Shown: positions 17,505 through 26,474, counted from the first letter of the stretch. The stretch: DNA of 64,000 nt from Microvirga soli (GCF_016734765.1 NZ_JAERQE010000002.1:124001-188000), one strand, 5' to 3'. Notes: a model not told the origin generated them from the letters alone. Translations and numbers: made by a program.

Positions 17505-18344
17505 ATGACCGCCGAGAAGCCCGCGCCAGCCCTTGCCGAACTCCGCCAGGAGATCGACCGCATTGACGAGGCGATGCACCGGCTGCTCATGGAGCGCGGC
17601 ACCATCATCGACCGTCTGATCGCCTCCAAGAAGGCCTCGAAGACCGGCATCGCGTCCGCCTTCCGCCCCGGCCGCGAGGCCTCGATGATGAAGGCGCTGG
17701 CCGAACGCCACGAGGGCCTGCTGCCGCTCGACACGGTGGAGAGCATCTGGCGGGTGATCATCGGCACCTTCACCTATGTGCAGTCGAATTATTCCGTCCA
17801 TGCGGACGTGTCCGGGGGCGATGCGCCCATGCGGGATTCGGCCCGGTTCCATTTCGGCTTCACGGTGCCGTACGTCACGCATCCCAGCGCCGCTGCGGTG
17901 ATCGAGGCGGTGGCCTCCTCCGGGGGCGATCTCGGCATCTTCCGCCTCGACCAGGGGGCGACGAGCGGCGCCTGGTGGCGCACGCTCGCCGACCGCGACC
18001 GCCCGAAGGTCATCGCCCGCCTGCCCTTCATCGAGCGGCCCGATCATCCGGCCGGCACGCCCGTTTTCGTCATCTCGAAGCCGCTGGTGGATGCGGCCGT
18101 GCACGACGTGGTGCTCTATGCCGCCCAGTTCGAGCGCTGGCACCGGGGCGCCAACGAGGCGCTCGTCCGCCTCGGCGGCGAAGTGGTGGCGAGCGCCGCC
18201 GACGCCCATGGCCTGTCGGAGCTCATCGCCGTGCCCGGCACCGTCGCGCCCGCACAACTGCACGAAACCCTCACGAAGGCAGGTGCGAGTCTGGCCCAAC
18301 TTGCCGAGGTCGGCAGCCATGCCGAACGTTTCCACGTGAAATGA
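17505..18344 (+). CDS. Chorismate mutase with C-terminal prephenate dehydratase-like region
   Basis: Residues about 8-95 form an AroQ-type chorismate mutase helical domain (LAELRQEIDRIDEAMHRLL, later FRPGREASMMKAL), which turns chorismate into prephenate. The remaining about 180 residues resemble in length and layout a periplasmic-binding-like dehydratase domain. I do not see the Thr-Arg-Phe catalytic motif of true prephenate dehydratases, so this part is probably regulatory or structural. The total of 279 residues matches similar alphaproteobacterial proteins annotated simply as chorismate mutase. It is the first gene of a unit with hisC-like and tyrC-like genes. Confidence 0.85.
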   Translation: MTAEKPAPALAELRQEIDRIDEAMHRLLMERGTIIDRLIASKKASKTGIASAFRPGREASMMKALAERHEGLLPLDTVESIWRVIIGTFTYVQSNYSVHADVSGGDAPMRDSARFHFGFTVPYVTHPSAAAVIEAVASSGGDLGIFRLDQGATSGAWWRTLADRDRPKVIARLPFIERPDHPAGTPVFVISKPLVDAAVHDVVLYAAQFERWHRGANEALVRLGGEVVASAADAHGLSELIAVPGTVAPAQLHETLTKAGASLAQLAEVGSHAERFHVK

Positions 18345-18397
18345 AATCAAGCCTGAGCTAGAGCATCCGCCAACAGATCGATTGTTAGGAACTAAAA

Positions 18398-19498
18398 ATG
18401 TCCGTTCGTCCCCAGCCCCGTCCCGGCGTGATGCAGATCGACGCCTATGTGCCCGGCAAGAGCAAGGCCGCAGGGGTTGCCAAGATCCACAAGCTCTCCT
18501 CGAACGAGACGCCGCTCGGCCCCTCGCCGAGGGCCATGGAAGCGATCCGGACCTTCGATCATCTCGAGCTTTATCCGGACGGCGCCGCCACCAAGCTGCG
18601 CGAGGCGATCGCGGCCCGTTATGGGCTCGATCCGAACCGCATCATCTGCGGCACGGGCTCGGACGAATTGCTGTCGCTCATCACGAGCGCCTATGTGGGC
18701 CCGGGCGACGAGGGCATCTTCACGGAGCACGGCTTCCTGGTCTACCGCATCGCGATCATGGCAGCCGGCGGCACTCCTGTCGTGGCGCCCGAGAAGGATC
18801 TGCACACGGATGTGGATGCGATTCTGGCGAAGGTGACGAGCAAGACCAAGATCGTCTTTCTCGCCAATCCCAACAACCCGACCGGCACCTACATTCCGTT
18901 CGATGAGGTCAAGCGCCTGCACGCGGGCTTGCCGCCGCATGTGCTGCTGGTGCTCGACGCGGCCTATGCCGAGTACGTGCGCCGCAACGATTACGAGGCG
19001 GGCCTGGAACTCGTCGCAACTTCAGAGAACGTGGTGATGACGCGCACCTTCTCGAAGATCTATGGCCTCGCCAACCTGCGCCTCGGCTGGATGGTGGCGC
19101 CCGCCCATGTTGCGGATGCGATCAATCGCATCCGCGGCCCGTTCAACGTGAACGGCCCGGCGATTGCTGCCGGCATCGCGGCGATCCAGGACGAGGCGCA
19201 TATCGCAAAGGCCATCGAGCACAACGATAAATGGCTCGCGTGGCTTACCCGCGAGATCGAGGCGCTTGGCCTGCAGGTGACGCCAAGCGTCGGCAATTTC
19301 ATGCTGATCCATTTCCCGAAAGCAGCAGGCCGGACGGCGAAGGAGGCAGATAGCTTCCTCTCATCGCGCGGGCTCATCCTGCGCCAGGTCGAGGCTTACG
19401 GCCTGCCCGATGCCCTGCGCCTGACCGTGGGCGACGAGGAGGCGAATGGCCTCGTGGTGTCGGCGTTGCGCGATTTTCTCGGTGGCAAACATGCCTGA
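18398..19498 (+). CDS. hisC: Histidinol-phosphate / aromatic aminotransferase
   Basis: The 366-residue class I/II PLP aminotransferase has the HisC-type features [12 protein letters not shown] near the N-terminus, [21 protein letters not shown] and the PLP lysine in [17 protein letters not shown]. Enzymes of this subfamily act on histidinol phosphate and often also on phenylpyruvate or 4-hydroxyphenylpyruvate. The position between chorismate mutase and prephenate dehydrogenase suggests that aromatic amino acid transamination is its main duty here. Its 3' end overlaps the next gene by 8 bp. Confidence 0.9.
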   Translation: MSVRPQPRPGVMQIDAYVPGKSKAAGVAKIHKLSSNETPLGPSPRAMEAIRTFDHLELYPDGAATKLREAIAARYGLDPNRIICGTGSDELLSLITSAYVGPGDEGIFTEHGFLVYRIAIMAAGGTPVVAPEKDLHTDVDAILAKVTSKTKIVFLANPNNPTGTYIPFDEVKRLHAGLPPHVLLVLDAAYAEYVRRNDYEAGLELVATSENVVMTRTFSKIYGLANLRLGWMVAPAHVADAINRIRGPFNVNGPAIAAGIAAIQDEAHIAKAIEHNDKWLAWLTREIEALGLQVTPSVGNFMLIHFPKAAGRTAKEADSFLSSRGLILRQVEAYGLPDALRLTVGDEEANGLVVSALRDFLGGKHA

Positions 19499-20441
19499 GC
19501 GTCTCGGTCCCCCGCGTGAAACGCCCCTCGTCGAGCGCGTCGCTCTCATCGGCCTCGGGCTGATCGGCTCGTCGATTGCCCGCGCGGCCCGCCATCTCAA
19601 CCTCGCGCGCACCATCGTGGCGGTGGATGCGAACGAAGCCGTTGTGGCGCGGGTGCGCGAGCTTAGGCTTGCCGACGAGGCGACCACCGATATCGTGGCG
19701 GGCGTGCGGGATGCGGATCTCGTGATCCTCTGCGTGCCGGTCGGTGTCTGCGGCAAGGTGGCGGAAGCGATGCGGTCAGGGTTGAAGCCCGGCAGCATCG
19801 TGTCGGATGTGGGCTCGGTGAAGGCCTCGGTGGTTGCGCAGGTGCAGCCGCATCTGCCCGAGGGCGTGCATTTCGTGCCGGCGCATCCGGTGGCGGGCAC
19901 CGAGCATTCAGGGCCTGACGCGGGCTTCTCGACGCTCTTCCACAATCGCTGGTGCATCCTCACCCCGCCCGAGGGCACGGATGAGGCGGCGGTCGAGCGC
20001 GTGCGCGCCTTCTGGGAGGCCATGGGCTCCAACGTCGAGGTCATGACCGCGCAGCACCACGACCTCGTGCTCGCCATCACCAGCCATGTGCCGCATCTCA
20101 TCGCCTACAACATCGTCGGCACCGCGGCGGATCTGGAGACGGTCACGCAGGGCGAGGTGATCAAGTTCTCGGCCGGCGGTTTTCGCGATTTCACCCGCAT
20201 CGCGGCCTCGGACCCGACCATGTGGCGCGACGTGTTCCTGCACAACCGCGAGGCCGTGCTGGAAATGCTCGGCCGCCTCAACGAGGACATCGCGCTTTTG
20301 GCGCGGGCCATCCGCTGGGGCGAGGGCGACAAGCTGTTCGACCTCTTCACCCGCACCCGCGCCATCCGCCGCGGCATCATCTCGTCGGGCCAGGAAACCC
20401 CGGAGCCGGATTTCGGCCGGCGGCGAGAGGACAAGGCTTAA
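19491..20441 (+). CDS. tyrC: Prephenate/arogenate dehydrogenase family protein
   Basis: The 316-residue NAD(P)-dependent dehydrogenase has the Rossmann motif [18 protein letters not shown] (about 17-34), [35 protein letters not shown], and the catalytic-region His in [14 protein letters not shown]. It oxidatively decarboxylates prephenate or arogenate toward tyrosine. The start MPERLGPP overlaps the hisC stop. A longer in-frame start at 19446 would sit inside hisC and is unlikely. With chorismate mutase and hisC it completes a tyrosine and phenylalanine branch unit. Confidence 0.92.
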   Translation: MPERLGPPRETPLVERVALIGLGLIGSSIARAARHLNLARTIVAVDANEAVVARVRELRLADEATTDIVAGVRDADLVILCVPVGVCGKVAEAMRSGLKPGSIVSDVGSVKASVVAQVQPHLPEGVHFVPAHPVAGTEHSGPDAGFSTLFHNRWCILTPPEGTDEAAVERVRAFWEAMGSNVEVMTAQHHDLVLAITSHVPHLIAYNIVGTAADLETVTQGEVIKFSAGGFRDFTRIAASDPTMWRDVFLHNREAVLEMLGRLNEDIALLARAIRWGEGDKLFDLFTRTRAIRRGIISSGQETPEPDFGRRREDKA

Positions 20442-20474
20442 GCCGCGGTCATCAACGCGGGACGGTCACCCTGT

Positions 20475-20613
20475 TGTCATTCCGGGGCGACCGCAGGTCG
20501 AGCCCGGAATCCATAAACACGACGTGTCAGAAAAGGATGATCAACGTCGCACTAGTCCTTGCACCGTTAGCGGTTATGGATTCCGGGCTCCGCTGCGCGG
20601 CCCCGGAATGACA
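20475..20613 (+). repeat. Palindromic repeat family B, copy 3 (long form)
   Basis: Arms of about 40 nt: TGTCATTCCGGGGC...GAGCCCGGAATCCATAA on the left and TTATGGATTCCGGGCTC...GCCCCGGAATGACA on the right, separated by about 55 bp. It is the most regular copy. It lies between convergent tyrC and the DUF2125 gene. Confidence 0.85.
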
Positions 20614-20633
20614 GTGGGTGTGCCTGACATTGA

Positions 20634-20661
20634 GATCACCGGCACAAGGCCGGTGATGACG
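20634..20661 (+). repeat. Palindromic repeat family A, half copy
   Basis: GATCACCGGCACAAGGCCGGTGATGAC is one hairpin unit of family A in inverted orientation, directly beside a family B copy. Confidence 0.7.
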
Positions 20662-20671
20662 TGGAGGGGCG

Positions 20672-21724
20672 TCAATACAACGGCTGCAGCTTCACGTTCG
20701 GGATCACGAACGGCCCCATGGCGAGAGAACCGTTCTCCAGCCGCAGGGGCGGCAGGGAGGCGAGCTGCGGCTTGGCGTTCGGCTGCGCCGCATTGGCGCG
20801 TGAGCCCTGGCCCAGCAGCATCCCTAAAAGATTGCCGCCGAGGCGCCCTCCGGTGAGGTTGCCGAGGAGGCCGTCGAGGCCGGCGGCCGCCACGTTGAGC
20901 TGACCGGCGGGCCGGTGCTGATCGTCGAGGCGCAGCTCGCCCTTGGTCTCGATCTGGCGCGTGCCCTTGGTGGCCGAGAGCATCAGAATGTCGAGCTTGC
21001 CGTCGGCCTTGCGCCACAGCTCCATCTCGTCGGCAATGGTGCCGCCTTTGAAACCATCGGCTTGCGTGACCGTGACGTCCGCGTTGAGGTTCGTCGCCTC
21101 CGCGCCGCCGATGAGCGCGTCGAGAAGCGGAATGCGCGCCTCCGTGACGGAAGCCGCCACGTCGGCGGCCTGCTCGGCGGATCGCGAGGGGTTGGGCCGC
21201 ACGTGAAGCTCCAGGTGCTTGCCGGATCCGGTCAACTCGCCGGCCGGCAATCCTGTGACGGTCACCTTGGGCGCATTGGCGGCAAGCGACACGCGCTGAA
21301 GCCCCCTCGTGGAGGTATTGAGGCTCGCCTGGAGCAGATCCCAGCTGCCCTGCACCGTCACGGTGCCATCCGTCACGCGCAACGGACCAGCCACCTCGGT
21401 GATGATGCGGCGGGGCTGATAGACCTGCGCCACGGCCTCGGTGCGCCCGAAGGAGGCCGTCACTGCGCCGCGCTTGAAGTCGAGGGCGTTGCAGATCACC
21501 TCGATGCGGAACGGGTAGCCGGCGATGGTGCGGTCGCTGCAGGTCCATTGCCGCCCGGCGCGCGCCTCCGCGGCGATCCAGCCGTCGAGGGCCTCCGCCG
21601 TGCGGTTGCGGATCACGAACCAGGCGATGCTCCAGGCAATGGCGAGCAGAAGCAGCAGGACCAAGGGCGTGTAGAGCCAGAAGCGACTGCGGCGAACATT
21701 CCCCGTCGGGGCGGCCTGATCCAT
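20672..21724 (-). CDS. DUF2125 domain-containing protein
   Basis: The 350-residue protein has an N-terminal membrane anchor (about 15-37, FWLYTPLVLLLLLAIAWSIAW), then a DUF2125-type periplasmic region with GWIAAEARAGRQWTC, GYPFRIEVICNALDF and repeated beta-strand patterns. DUF2125 is largely restricted to alphaproteobacteria and its function is unknown; an envelope location is inferred from the anchor. The gene stands alone, with a family D repeat in the upstream gap. Confidence 0.85.
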   Translation of the reverse strand: MDQAAPTGNVRRSRFWLYTPLVLLLLLAIAWSIAWFVIRNRTAEALDGWIAAEARAGRQWTCSDRTIAGYPFRIEVICNALDFKRGAVTASFGRTEAVAQVYQPRRIITEVAGPLRVTDGTVTVQGSWDLLQASLNTSTRGLQRVSLAANAPKVTVTGLPAGELTGSGKHLELHVRPNPSRSAEQAADVAASVTEARIPLLDALIGGAEATNLNADVTVTQADGFKGGTIADEMELWRKADGKLDILMLSATKGTRQIETKGELRLDDQHRPAGQLNVAAAGLDGLLGNLTGGRLGGNLLGMLLGQGSRANAAQPNAKPQLASLPPLRLENGSLAMGPFVIPNVKLQPLY

Positions 21725-21757
21725 GCGCGATCTCCTGTTGTGTTGGTGCTTCCTAGC

Positions 21758-21874
21758 TCTAGCGCCTCGTGCGGAAAAGTGGACCTCACTTTTTCCGCGA
21801 GCACGATGCGCTCATGAAAATACAAAGCATCGAATTCAGTCCCAAAAGTGGTTCCCGCTTTTGGGTTCGATGCT
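21758..21874 (+). repeat. Dispersed palindromic repeat family D
   Basis: Two hairpins, GCGGAAAAGTG...CACTTTTTCCGC and CCCAAAAGTGGTTCCCGCTTTTGGG, are embedded in an outer pair (AGCATCGAATTC with GTTCGATGCT). From general knowledge this resembles a dispersed intergenic repeat seen in many Hyphomicrobiales. It lies in a divergent gap and overlaps where promoters for the flanking genes should be. Confidence 0.75.
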
Positions 21875-21910
21875 ATAGGCCCGAAGCAGGCAAGGTTCGG
21901 GCGGGGTGAG

Positions 21911-22447
21911 ATGAAGGACCTCACGGAGGATTTATGGGTGTTCGGCTACGGCTCGCTCATGTGGCGGCCGGGCTTTCCCTTTCTGGAGCGCGTGCATGCC
22001 CATCTCTACGGCTATCACCGGTCGCTCTGCGTCTTCTCCCATGTGCATCGCGGAACCCCCGAACATCCGGGGCTGGTGCTCGGGCTTGATCGCGGCGGGC
22101 GCTGCCATGGCGTGGCGTTCCGGGTCGCCCCGGAGGAGGCCGAGGCCACGATCCAATATCTGCGCGAGCGCGAGCAGGTCACCGCCGTCTATCTGGAGCG
22201 CCGCCTGCCGGTGCGGCTCGCCGATGGCCGGCGGGCTCACGCCTTGGCTTATGTGGTCGACCGCTATCATGGGCAATATGCCGGGCGCCTGTCCTTCGAG
22301 GATGTCCTGAAGCACGTGCGGCAGGGCCAGGGCGTGTCCGGGCGCAACCCGGATTACGTGCGCAACACCTACGACCATCTCATCGGCATGAGCGTGGTCG
22401 ACCCATTGCTGCACAAGATCGTGGGTGCGCTCGATCAGGAAGCCTGA
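21911..22447 (+). CDS. ChaC-type gamma-glutamylcyclotransferase
   Basis: The 178-residue protein has the ChaC signature FGYGSLMWRPGFPF at the start, followed by GYHRSLCVFSHVHRGT, GLVLGLDRGGRCHG and the catalytic Glu region REREQVTAVYLERRLPV. ChaC enzymes cleave glutathione to 5-oxoproline and Cys-Gly. The ATG at 21911 follows GGGGTGAG. An in-frame start 63 bp upstream falls next to the family D repeat and is less likely. The last 13 bp overlap the convergent neighbour. Confidence 0.9.
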   Translation: MKDLTEDLWVFGYGSLMWRPGFPFLERVHAHLYGYHRSLCVFSHVHRGTPEHPGLVLGLDRGGRCHGVAFRVAPEEAEATIQYLREREQVTAVYLERRLPVRLADGRRAHALAYVVDRYHGQYAGRLSFEDVLKHVRQGQGVSGRNPDYVRNTYDHLIGMSVVDPLLHKIVGALDQEA

Positions 22448-22869
22448 GTCTCGTCCTCGCGCAGATCCTCGAAGATCGCGCGGCGATCCTCGTCCGTTTC
22501 GGCCAGCCGGTGGATGTGAAGCTCGGTGGCGCCTGACGCCTGGACCTTGGCAAGCCAACGCATCCGGGTGTGCTCGGCCGGCTCGGACGCGGCCATGGCG
22601 GCATCGATCACCGTGCCGGTGCCGTCCCGGTCCCGCCTGACAGCCAGGATCACGGCGTCCGTGACGTCGAGCAGCTCCGCCTCGTTGAGCGGATGCACGC
22701 CGACGATGTAGCGGCGGCCCGAACGGCCGCGCCAGGAACTCAAGGTGGAAGAGGAGCGAAGCCCTGCGGTCGCCCGTAGCCTTTCCTCGCGCACGCCAGC
22801 CCTCCGCATTCGGTCGTTGCGGAGATCCCGCATGGCCGCGTTCCAGGATATGGTTCGTTTGTTCGCCAT
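22435..22869 (-). CDS. Hypothetical basic-N-terminus protein with palindromic operator
   Basis: The 144-residue protein is Arg-rich in its first half (RNDRMRRAGVREERLRATAG) and carries a short beta-like stretch RRYIVGVHPLNEAELLDVTDAVILAVRRD, ending in an acidic tail. I do not recognise a family; no helix-turn-helix is evident. A perfect 18-bp palindrome lies 2 bp upstream of the ATG, so expression is probably tightly repressed, perhaps by its own product. The 3' end overlaps the ChaC gene by 13 bp. Confidence 0.6.
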   Translation of the reverse strand: MANKRTISWNAAMRDLRNDRMRRAGVREERLRATAGLRSSSTLSSWRGRSGRRYIVGVHPLNEAELLDVTDAVILAVRRDRDGTGTVIDAAMAASEPAEHTRMRWLAKVQASGATELHIHRLAETDEDRRAIFEDLREDETQAS

Positions 22870-22871
22870 AT

Positions 22872-22889
22872 GTTCTTATATGTAAGAAC
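22872..22889 (-). promoter_or_regulatory. Perfect palindromic operator candidate
   Basis: GTTCTTA-TATG-TAAGAAC is a 7+4+7 perfect inverted repeat ending 2 bp upstream of the ATG at 22869. It is AT-rich in a GC-rich neighbourhood. It is not the GTTC-N7-GTTC form of the alphaproteobacterial LexA box. Confidence 0.5.
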
Positions 22890-22982
22890 GGCCGGGTGAG
22901 TCGTCAAGTTAATGAAAAGCTTGGCAGGGCTTGGGTTTGCAGGATTTTTGCGCAGTTGGTCGCAAGCACTTGGCTTCTTGCT

Positions 22983-23072
22983 GTCATCATCGGCCTTGTG
23001 CCCGTGATCCCGAACATTTGAGGCGTTGCGCTTGCCCGTATCGGGATGGCCGGCACAAGCCCGGCCATGACG
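22983..23072 (+). repeat. Palindromic repeat family A, copy 3
   Basis: GTCATCATCGGCCTTGTGCCCGTGATCCC on the left (position 22983 onward) and GGATGGCCGGCACAAGCCCGGCCATGAC on the right. The left hairpin is slightly decayed relative to the 14675 and 41715 copies. Confidence 0.75.
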
Positions 23073-23086
23073 AGGCGAGTGTCGTT

Positions 23087-23854
23087 TCACGCCTTCGACA
23101 GCGACGTCTCCGAGGCTTTTGCAGGGCTGAGGCCGAGCTCCCTGCGGCCCTCCTCGTAGAGCCTGTCCGAGGCCGTCTCGATCTCGGTCTGCACCCGTTG
23201 GAAGAACTCGTCGCGCGGCAGGCCCGCCGGGATGGGATCGAGCACCTCGATCCGCACCGTACCGGGCCGGCGGATGAACTGCCGGCGCGGCCAGTAGAGG
23301 CCGGCGTTCAGGGCAATCGGAATGCAGGGGAAGCCGAGGTTCTGGTAGAGATGCGCCACGCCGTACTTGTAGGCCGGCGGCGCGCCCGGCGGGCGGCGGG
23401 TTCCCTCGGGGAAAATGATGATCTGGCGCCCATGTTCGGCCTCTTCCTTCGCGCGCTGGGTCATCTGCACCAGGGCGATCGTGCCGGCCTTGCGGTTCAC
23501 CGGCACGCACTGGGCCTTGGCCAGATGCCAGCCGAAGATGGGAAGCCACATCAGCTCGCGCTTCAGGATGTAGGTCGGATCGTCCAGGATCGTCACGATC
23601 GCAAAGGTCTCGAGGAACGACTGGTGCTTGGCCGCCACCAGCGCCCCGCCCGGCGGGATCTTCTCCCGGCCTGTAATCTCGACCCTGATGCCGGCAATGA
23701 CCCGCAGAAGCCAGATCGACGTGCGGCCCCAGAGCTTGACCATCTCCATGAAGGTCCGGCGCGGCACCAGAAGGCCCGGAATCAGCAGGATCAGCCACAG
23801 GATCAGGTTGGCGTAAAAGGCGATGTTGAACAGCAGGGAGCGGAGGATCAGCAT
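23087..23854 (-). CDS. plsC: 1-acyl-sn-glycerol-3-phosphate acyltransferase (PlsC family)
   Basis: The 255-residue membrane-associated enzyme has one or two N-terminal hydrophobic helices (about 1-30) and the LPLAT motifs: KHQSFLET (block I, His then x4 then Glu instead of the common Asp), PVNRKAGT (block II), IIFPEGTRRPPG (block III) and CIPIALNAGLYWPR (block IV). It acylates lysophosphatidic acid to phosphatidic acid. Its closest neighbour on the same strand is a YdcF-type protein 70 bp upstream. The Glu variant of block I is known in related acyltransferases. Confidence 0.9.
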   Translation of the reverse strand: MLILRSLLFNIAFYANLILWLILLIPGLLVPRRTFMEMVKLWGRTSIWLLRVIAGIRVEITGREKIPPGGALVAAKHQSFLETFAIVTILDDPTYILKRELMWLPIFGWHLAKAQCVPVNRKAGTIALVQMTQRAKEEAEHGRQIIIFPEGTRRPPGAPPAYKYGVAHLYQNLGFPCIPIALNAGLYWPRRQFIRRPGTVRIEVLDPIPAGLPRDEFFQRVQTEIETASDRLYEEGRRELGLSPAKASETSLSKA

Positions 23855-23924
23855 GACGTCTTGAAAAGGAAATGCGGAGCCTCTTGCCCCGCGGCCCCCA
23901 CCATAGAAGGTTTTCGCCTCGGGT

Positions 23925-24695
23925 CTAGCGCCAGAGAGGCTCGGCGATGACCTGCGCCTTGACCGGGGACCCGCCGCTGATGAGGTGGGCCACCGAGGAG
24001 CGCTCCGGGTCGTCCTCGAGATAGGTGCGCACCCAAACGGCCAGGAACTTCAGGTATTCGGTGAAGATCACCCGGGCCACGGCCGGGTTGTGCCACCAAT
24101 CGTGCGGGTCGATGGTGGCCGCCACCGGGTAGGGGATCTTCTGGAGGTTCGGCAGGGCGTGGTCGAGCTCCACGAGGGTGCGCGGCATGTGGTAGTTCGA
24201 GGTGACGACGATGATGGTGTCGAAGCCGTTGCTCTCCGCCCAGCGGCGGGTCTCGATGGCGTTGCCGATGGTGTTGCGGGCCCGGTAGTCGAGATCCACG
24301 CAGCAATCGAACAGGCGCCGCTGGCCCGGATTGAGTCGGGCGATCTGGTCCCGGCTGGTATTCTCGTTGACGCCGGAGATCAGGAGCCTTTTGGCATAGC
24401 CCTTATCCAGAAGGTCGATGGCGTCGCCGATGCGCTGGGCGCCGCCGGTCATGGCCACGATGCCGTCCGCCCGTGTTTCCGGCCATTGCTCGGAGCGGTC
24501 GAGGCTGTAGACGAAGGCGAGAAAGCCCAGGAAGCCGACGATGACCGCGCATGTTGCGGCCCAGAATCCCCAGCCGAAGACGCGGCGCGTCCACGACCGC
24601 CGGGCGGGAGCCTTAGGCGATTCCTGCATCGTCCAGCCCCAGCCGACGGCTTCCGTGGCGTCCGGCGTACCCAAACTCTGCGTTTGCGAGGTCAT
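23925..24695 (-). CDS. YdcF/SanA family (DUF218) envelope protein
   Basis: With the ATG at 24695 the protein has 256 residues. A TTG at 24725 and an ATG nearer the helix (MQESPKAP) are alternatives. A single membrane helix lies at about residues 40-62 (GFWAATCAVIVGFLGFLAFV). The DUF218 domain follows with VAMTGGAQRIGDAIDLL, KRLLISGVNENTS, CVDLDYRARNTIGNA and ETRRWAESNGFDTIIVVTSNYHMPRT. DUF218 proteins are linked to cell-envelope barrier function and cell-wall precursor metabolism, but the reaction is unknown. It is directly downstream of ftsEX and may be cotranscribed. Confidence 0.85.
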   Translation of the reverse strand: MTSQTQSLGTPDATEAVGWGWTMQESPKAPARRSWTRRVFGWGFWAATCAVIVGFLGFLAFVYSLDRSEQWPETRADGIVAMTGGAQRIGDAIDLLDKGYAKRLLISGVNENTSRDQIARLNPGQRRLFDCCVDLDYRARNTIGNAIETRRWAESNGFDTIIVVTSNYHMPRTLVELDHALPNLQKIPYPVAATIDPHDWWHNPAVARVIFTEYLKFLAVWVRTYLEDDPERSSVAHLISGGSPVKAQVIAEPLWR

Positions 24696-24764
24696 CCTGG
24701 ACGAGGATAGTGGAGATTGCGGCAATGGAGAGGCAGCCCGCTTTTTCCCTGTTAACTCTCACCA

Positions 24765-25742
24765 TCAACCATTTTCGTTAAGAAAGCGTCTCACGGTCAA
24801 CCGCGATACGATGCCCGTGATGACGGCTACGAAGAGTGCTATCAGCACCACAACCCCATAGCCCCGCCAGCCGATGGTGAAGGCGCCGAACAGGGCCTCG
24901 ATCTGGTCGCCCGTGGGACTCGCCCGCCAGGAGCGGGTCACAAGGCCCAGGAGGAGGGTCAGCACCATGGCGCCGCCCGCCCCGAAGGCAGCGCCGCGCA
25001 GCCCCAGCCGGAAGAAGCGGTGCTGAAACTCCTTGGCGATGAAGTCGTCGTTCGCGCCCACGAAATGGAGCACCTCCACCACCTCCCGGTTGCTCGCCAT
25101 GGCGCCCCGGGTGGCGAAGATGACGGCGAGCCCCGCCGCGATCAGCACCAGGCTGACCAGGAACACGCCCACGCCGATGATGGTGTTGGCCATGGTGGAG
25201 AGCCGCGACACCCAGAGGGCGTGATCGTCGAGCGTAGCCCCCGGCACATCCCGCTGGAGGGATTGCCTTAAAGTGCTGAAATCCGGCTTCGCGTCTTCCT
25301 GGATCTTGATCACGATCAGGCGCGGCACCGGCAGGTCGTTGAAGTCGAGCCCGGTCCCGAGCCATGGCTCAAGCAGGCGCTCGGATTCCTCCTTGGAAAA
25401 GGCCTGGGCCGTCTCGACCCCGGGCGCCTGACGGGCGAGCGCCACCGCGCGCTCCACGTCCTGGTCGATGGAGCGCTGGGTATTAGGGCGAATCTGGATG
25501 GTGACTTCCCGGGCGATCTCGGAACGCCACTGGGCGGAAGAGGCCGCCACGAGCTCCGCGCCGCCGGCGCACAGGGCCGCCAGGAAGGTCAGGATCGCGA
25601 TGACGGCGGCGAGCGCCTGGCCTCCGGCCGAGTCCACCGGCACGAGCGGCGCGTTCCGGCTCAACGACGCGGGCAGGGGGCGCCTCGCCCCGTCGGAGGA
25701 CGCGGAGGCCTTCCTCAAGCGGGGCTGTGGGGAACCGCTCAT
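24765..25742 (-). CDS. ftsX: Cell division protein FtsX
   Basis: The 325-residue permease-like subunit has a cytoplasmic head, a first transmembrane helix at about 42-65, a periplasmic loop (about 68-190, with VTIQIRPNTQRSIDQDVERA), then three helices ending the protein. FtsEX couples ATP hydrolysis to activation of division-septum peptidoglycan hydrolases. It follows ftsE by 6 bp. The N-terminal head is longer than in E. coli. Confidence 0.92.
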   Translation of the reverse strand: MSGSPQPRLRKASASSDGARRPLPASLSRNAPLVPVDSAGGQALAAVIAILTFLAALCAGGAELVAASSAQWRSEIAREVTIQIRPNTQRSIDQDVERAVALARQAPGVETAQAFSKEESERLLEPWLGTGLDFNDLPVPRLIVIKIQEDAKPDFSTLRQSLQRDVPGATLDDHALWVSRLSTMANTIIGVGVFLVSLVLIAAGLAVIFATRGAMASNREVVEVLHFVGANDDFIAKEFQHRFFRLGLRGAAFGAGGAMVLTLLLGLVTRSWRASPTGDQIEALFGAFTIGWRGYGVVVLIALFVAVITGIVSRLTVRRFLNENG

Positions 25743-25748
25743 CTCAGC

Positions 25749-26474
25749 TCACTCGTCGATATGCAGCTGGCCGTCGCCGAGCACGAGGCGGCGCACGTCG
25801 AGCTGATCCATGAGGCTGAAATCGTGGGTGGCGATGACCACCGAGGTTCCGAGCCGGTTGAGTTCGATGAAGAGGCGCAGGAGGCGCCGCGCCAGCGACG
25901 GGTCCACGTTGCCGGTGGGCTCGTCGGCGAGCAGCAGGTCGGGGCGCACGATCAACGCGCGGGCAATCGCCGCGCGCTGCTTCTCGCCGCCCGAGAGCAC
26001 CGGCGGCAGCATATGCATGCGGTCGCCCAGGCCCACCCAGCGCAGGAGCTCGACCACCTCGGCCCGGTAGCTAGCCTCTTCCTTACCCTGCACGCGCAGC
26101 GGCAGGGCCACGTTCTCATAAGTCGTCAGATGATCGAGCAGGCGGAAATCCTGGAACACCACGCCCATGCGGCGGCGCAAGGAGGTCAGCTCGTCCTTCG
26201 AGATCCGGGAGACGTCCTCGCCGAACATCGAGATCAGGCCGCGGGTCGGCTTCACCGAGAGCAGGATCAGGCGCAGCAGCGTCGTCTTGCCGGCGCCGGA
26301 CGGGCCGGTGAGGAACTGGAAGGAGTTGGGCTCGATGGAGAAGGTCAGGTCGCGCAGAACCTCGGGCCCCATGCCGTAACGCACGCCCACATTCTCGAAA
26401 TGCACCACCGGCGGCGCGCCTTCATCGTAGTGATAATCGTCGTGATCGAGCGCTTTCACACGTATCCGAGCCAT
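25749..26474 (-). CDS. ftsE: Cell division ATP-binding protein FtsE
   Basis: This 241-residue ABC ATPase pairs with FtsX. Walker A GPSGAGKTTLLRLI, signature LSGGEKQRAAIARALI, Walker B LLLADEPTGNVD and the switch His in IATHDFSLM are all visible. About 22 residues precede the usual FtsE start (VVHFENVGVRYG). This extension contains HDDYHYDEG and no good internal Shine-Dalgarno was found, so I kept the ATG at 26474. The gene is divergent from hpt. Confidence 0.93.
   Translation of the reverse strand: MARIRVKALDHDDYHYDEGAPPVVHFENVGVRYGMGPEVLRDLTFSIEPNSFQFLTGPSGAGKTTLLRLILLSVKPTRGLISMFGEDVSRISKDELTSLRRRMGVVFQDFRLLDHLTTYENVALPLRVQGKEEASYRAEVVELLRWVGLGDRMHMLPPVLSGGEKQRAAIARALIVRPDLLLADEPTGNVDPSLARRLLRLFIELNRLGTSVVIATHDFSLMDQLDVRRLVLGDGQLHIDE

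Noticed and set aside
22872-22889. LexA box
   Set aside because: The alphaproteobacterial LexA site is GTTC-N7-GTTC; this is an inverted repeat with different spacing.
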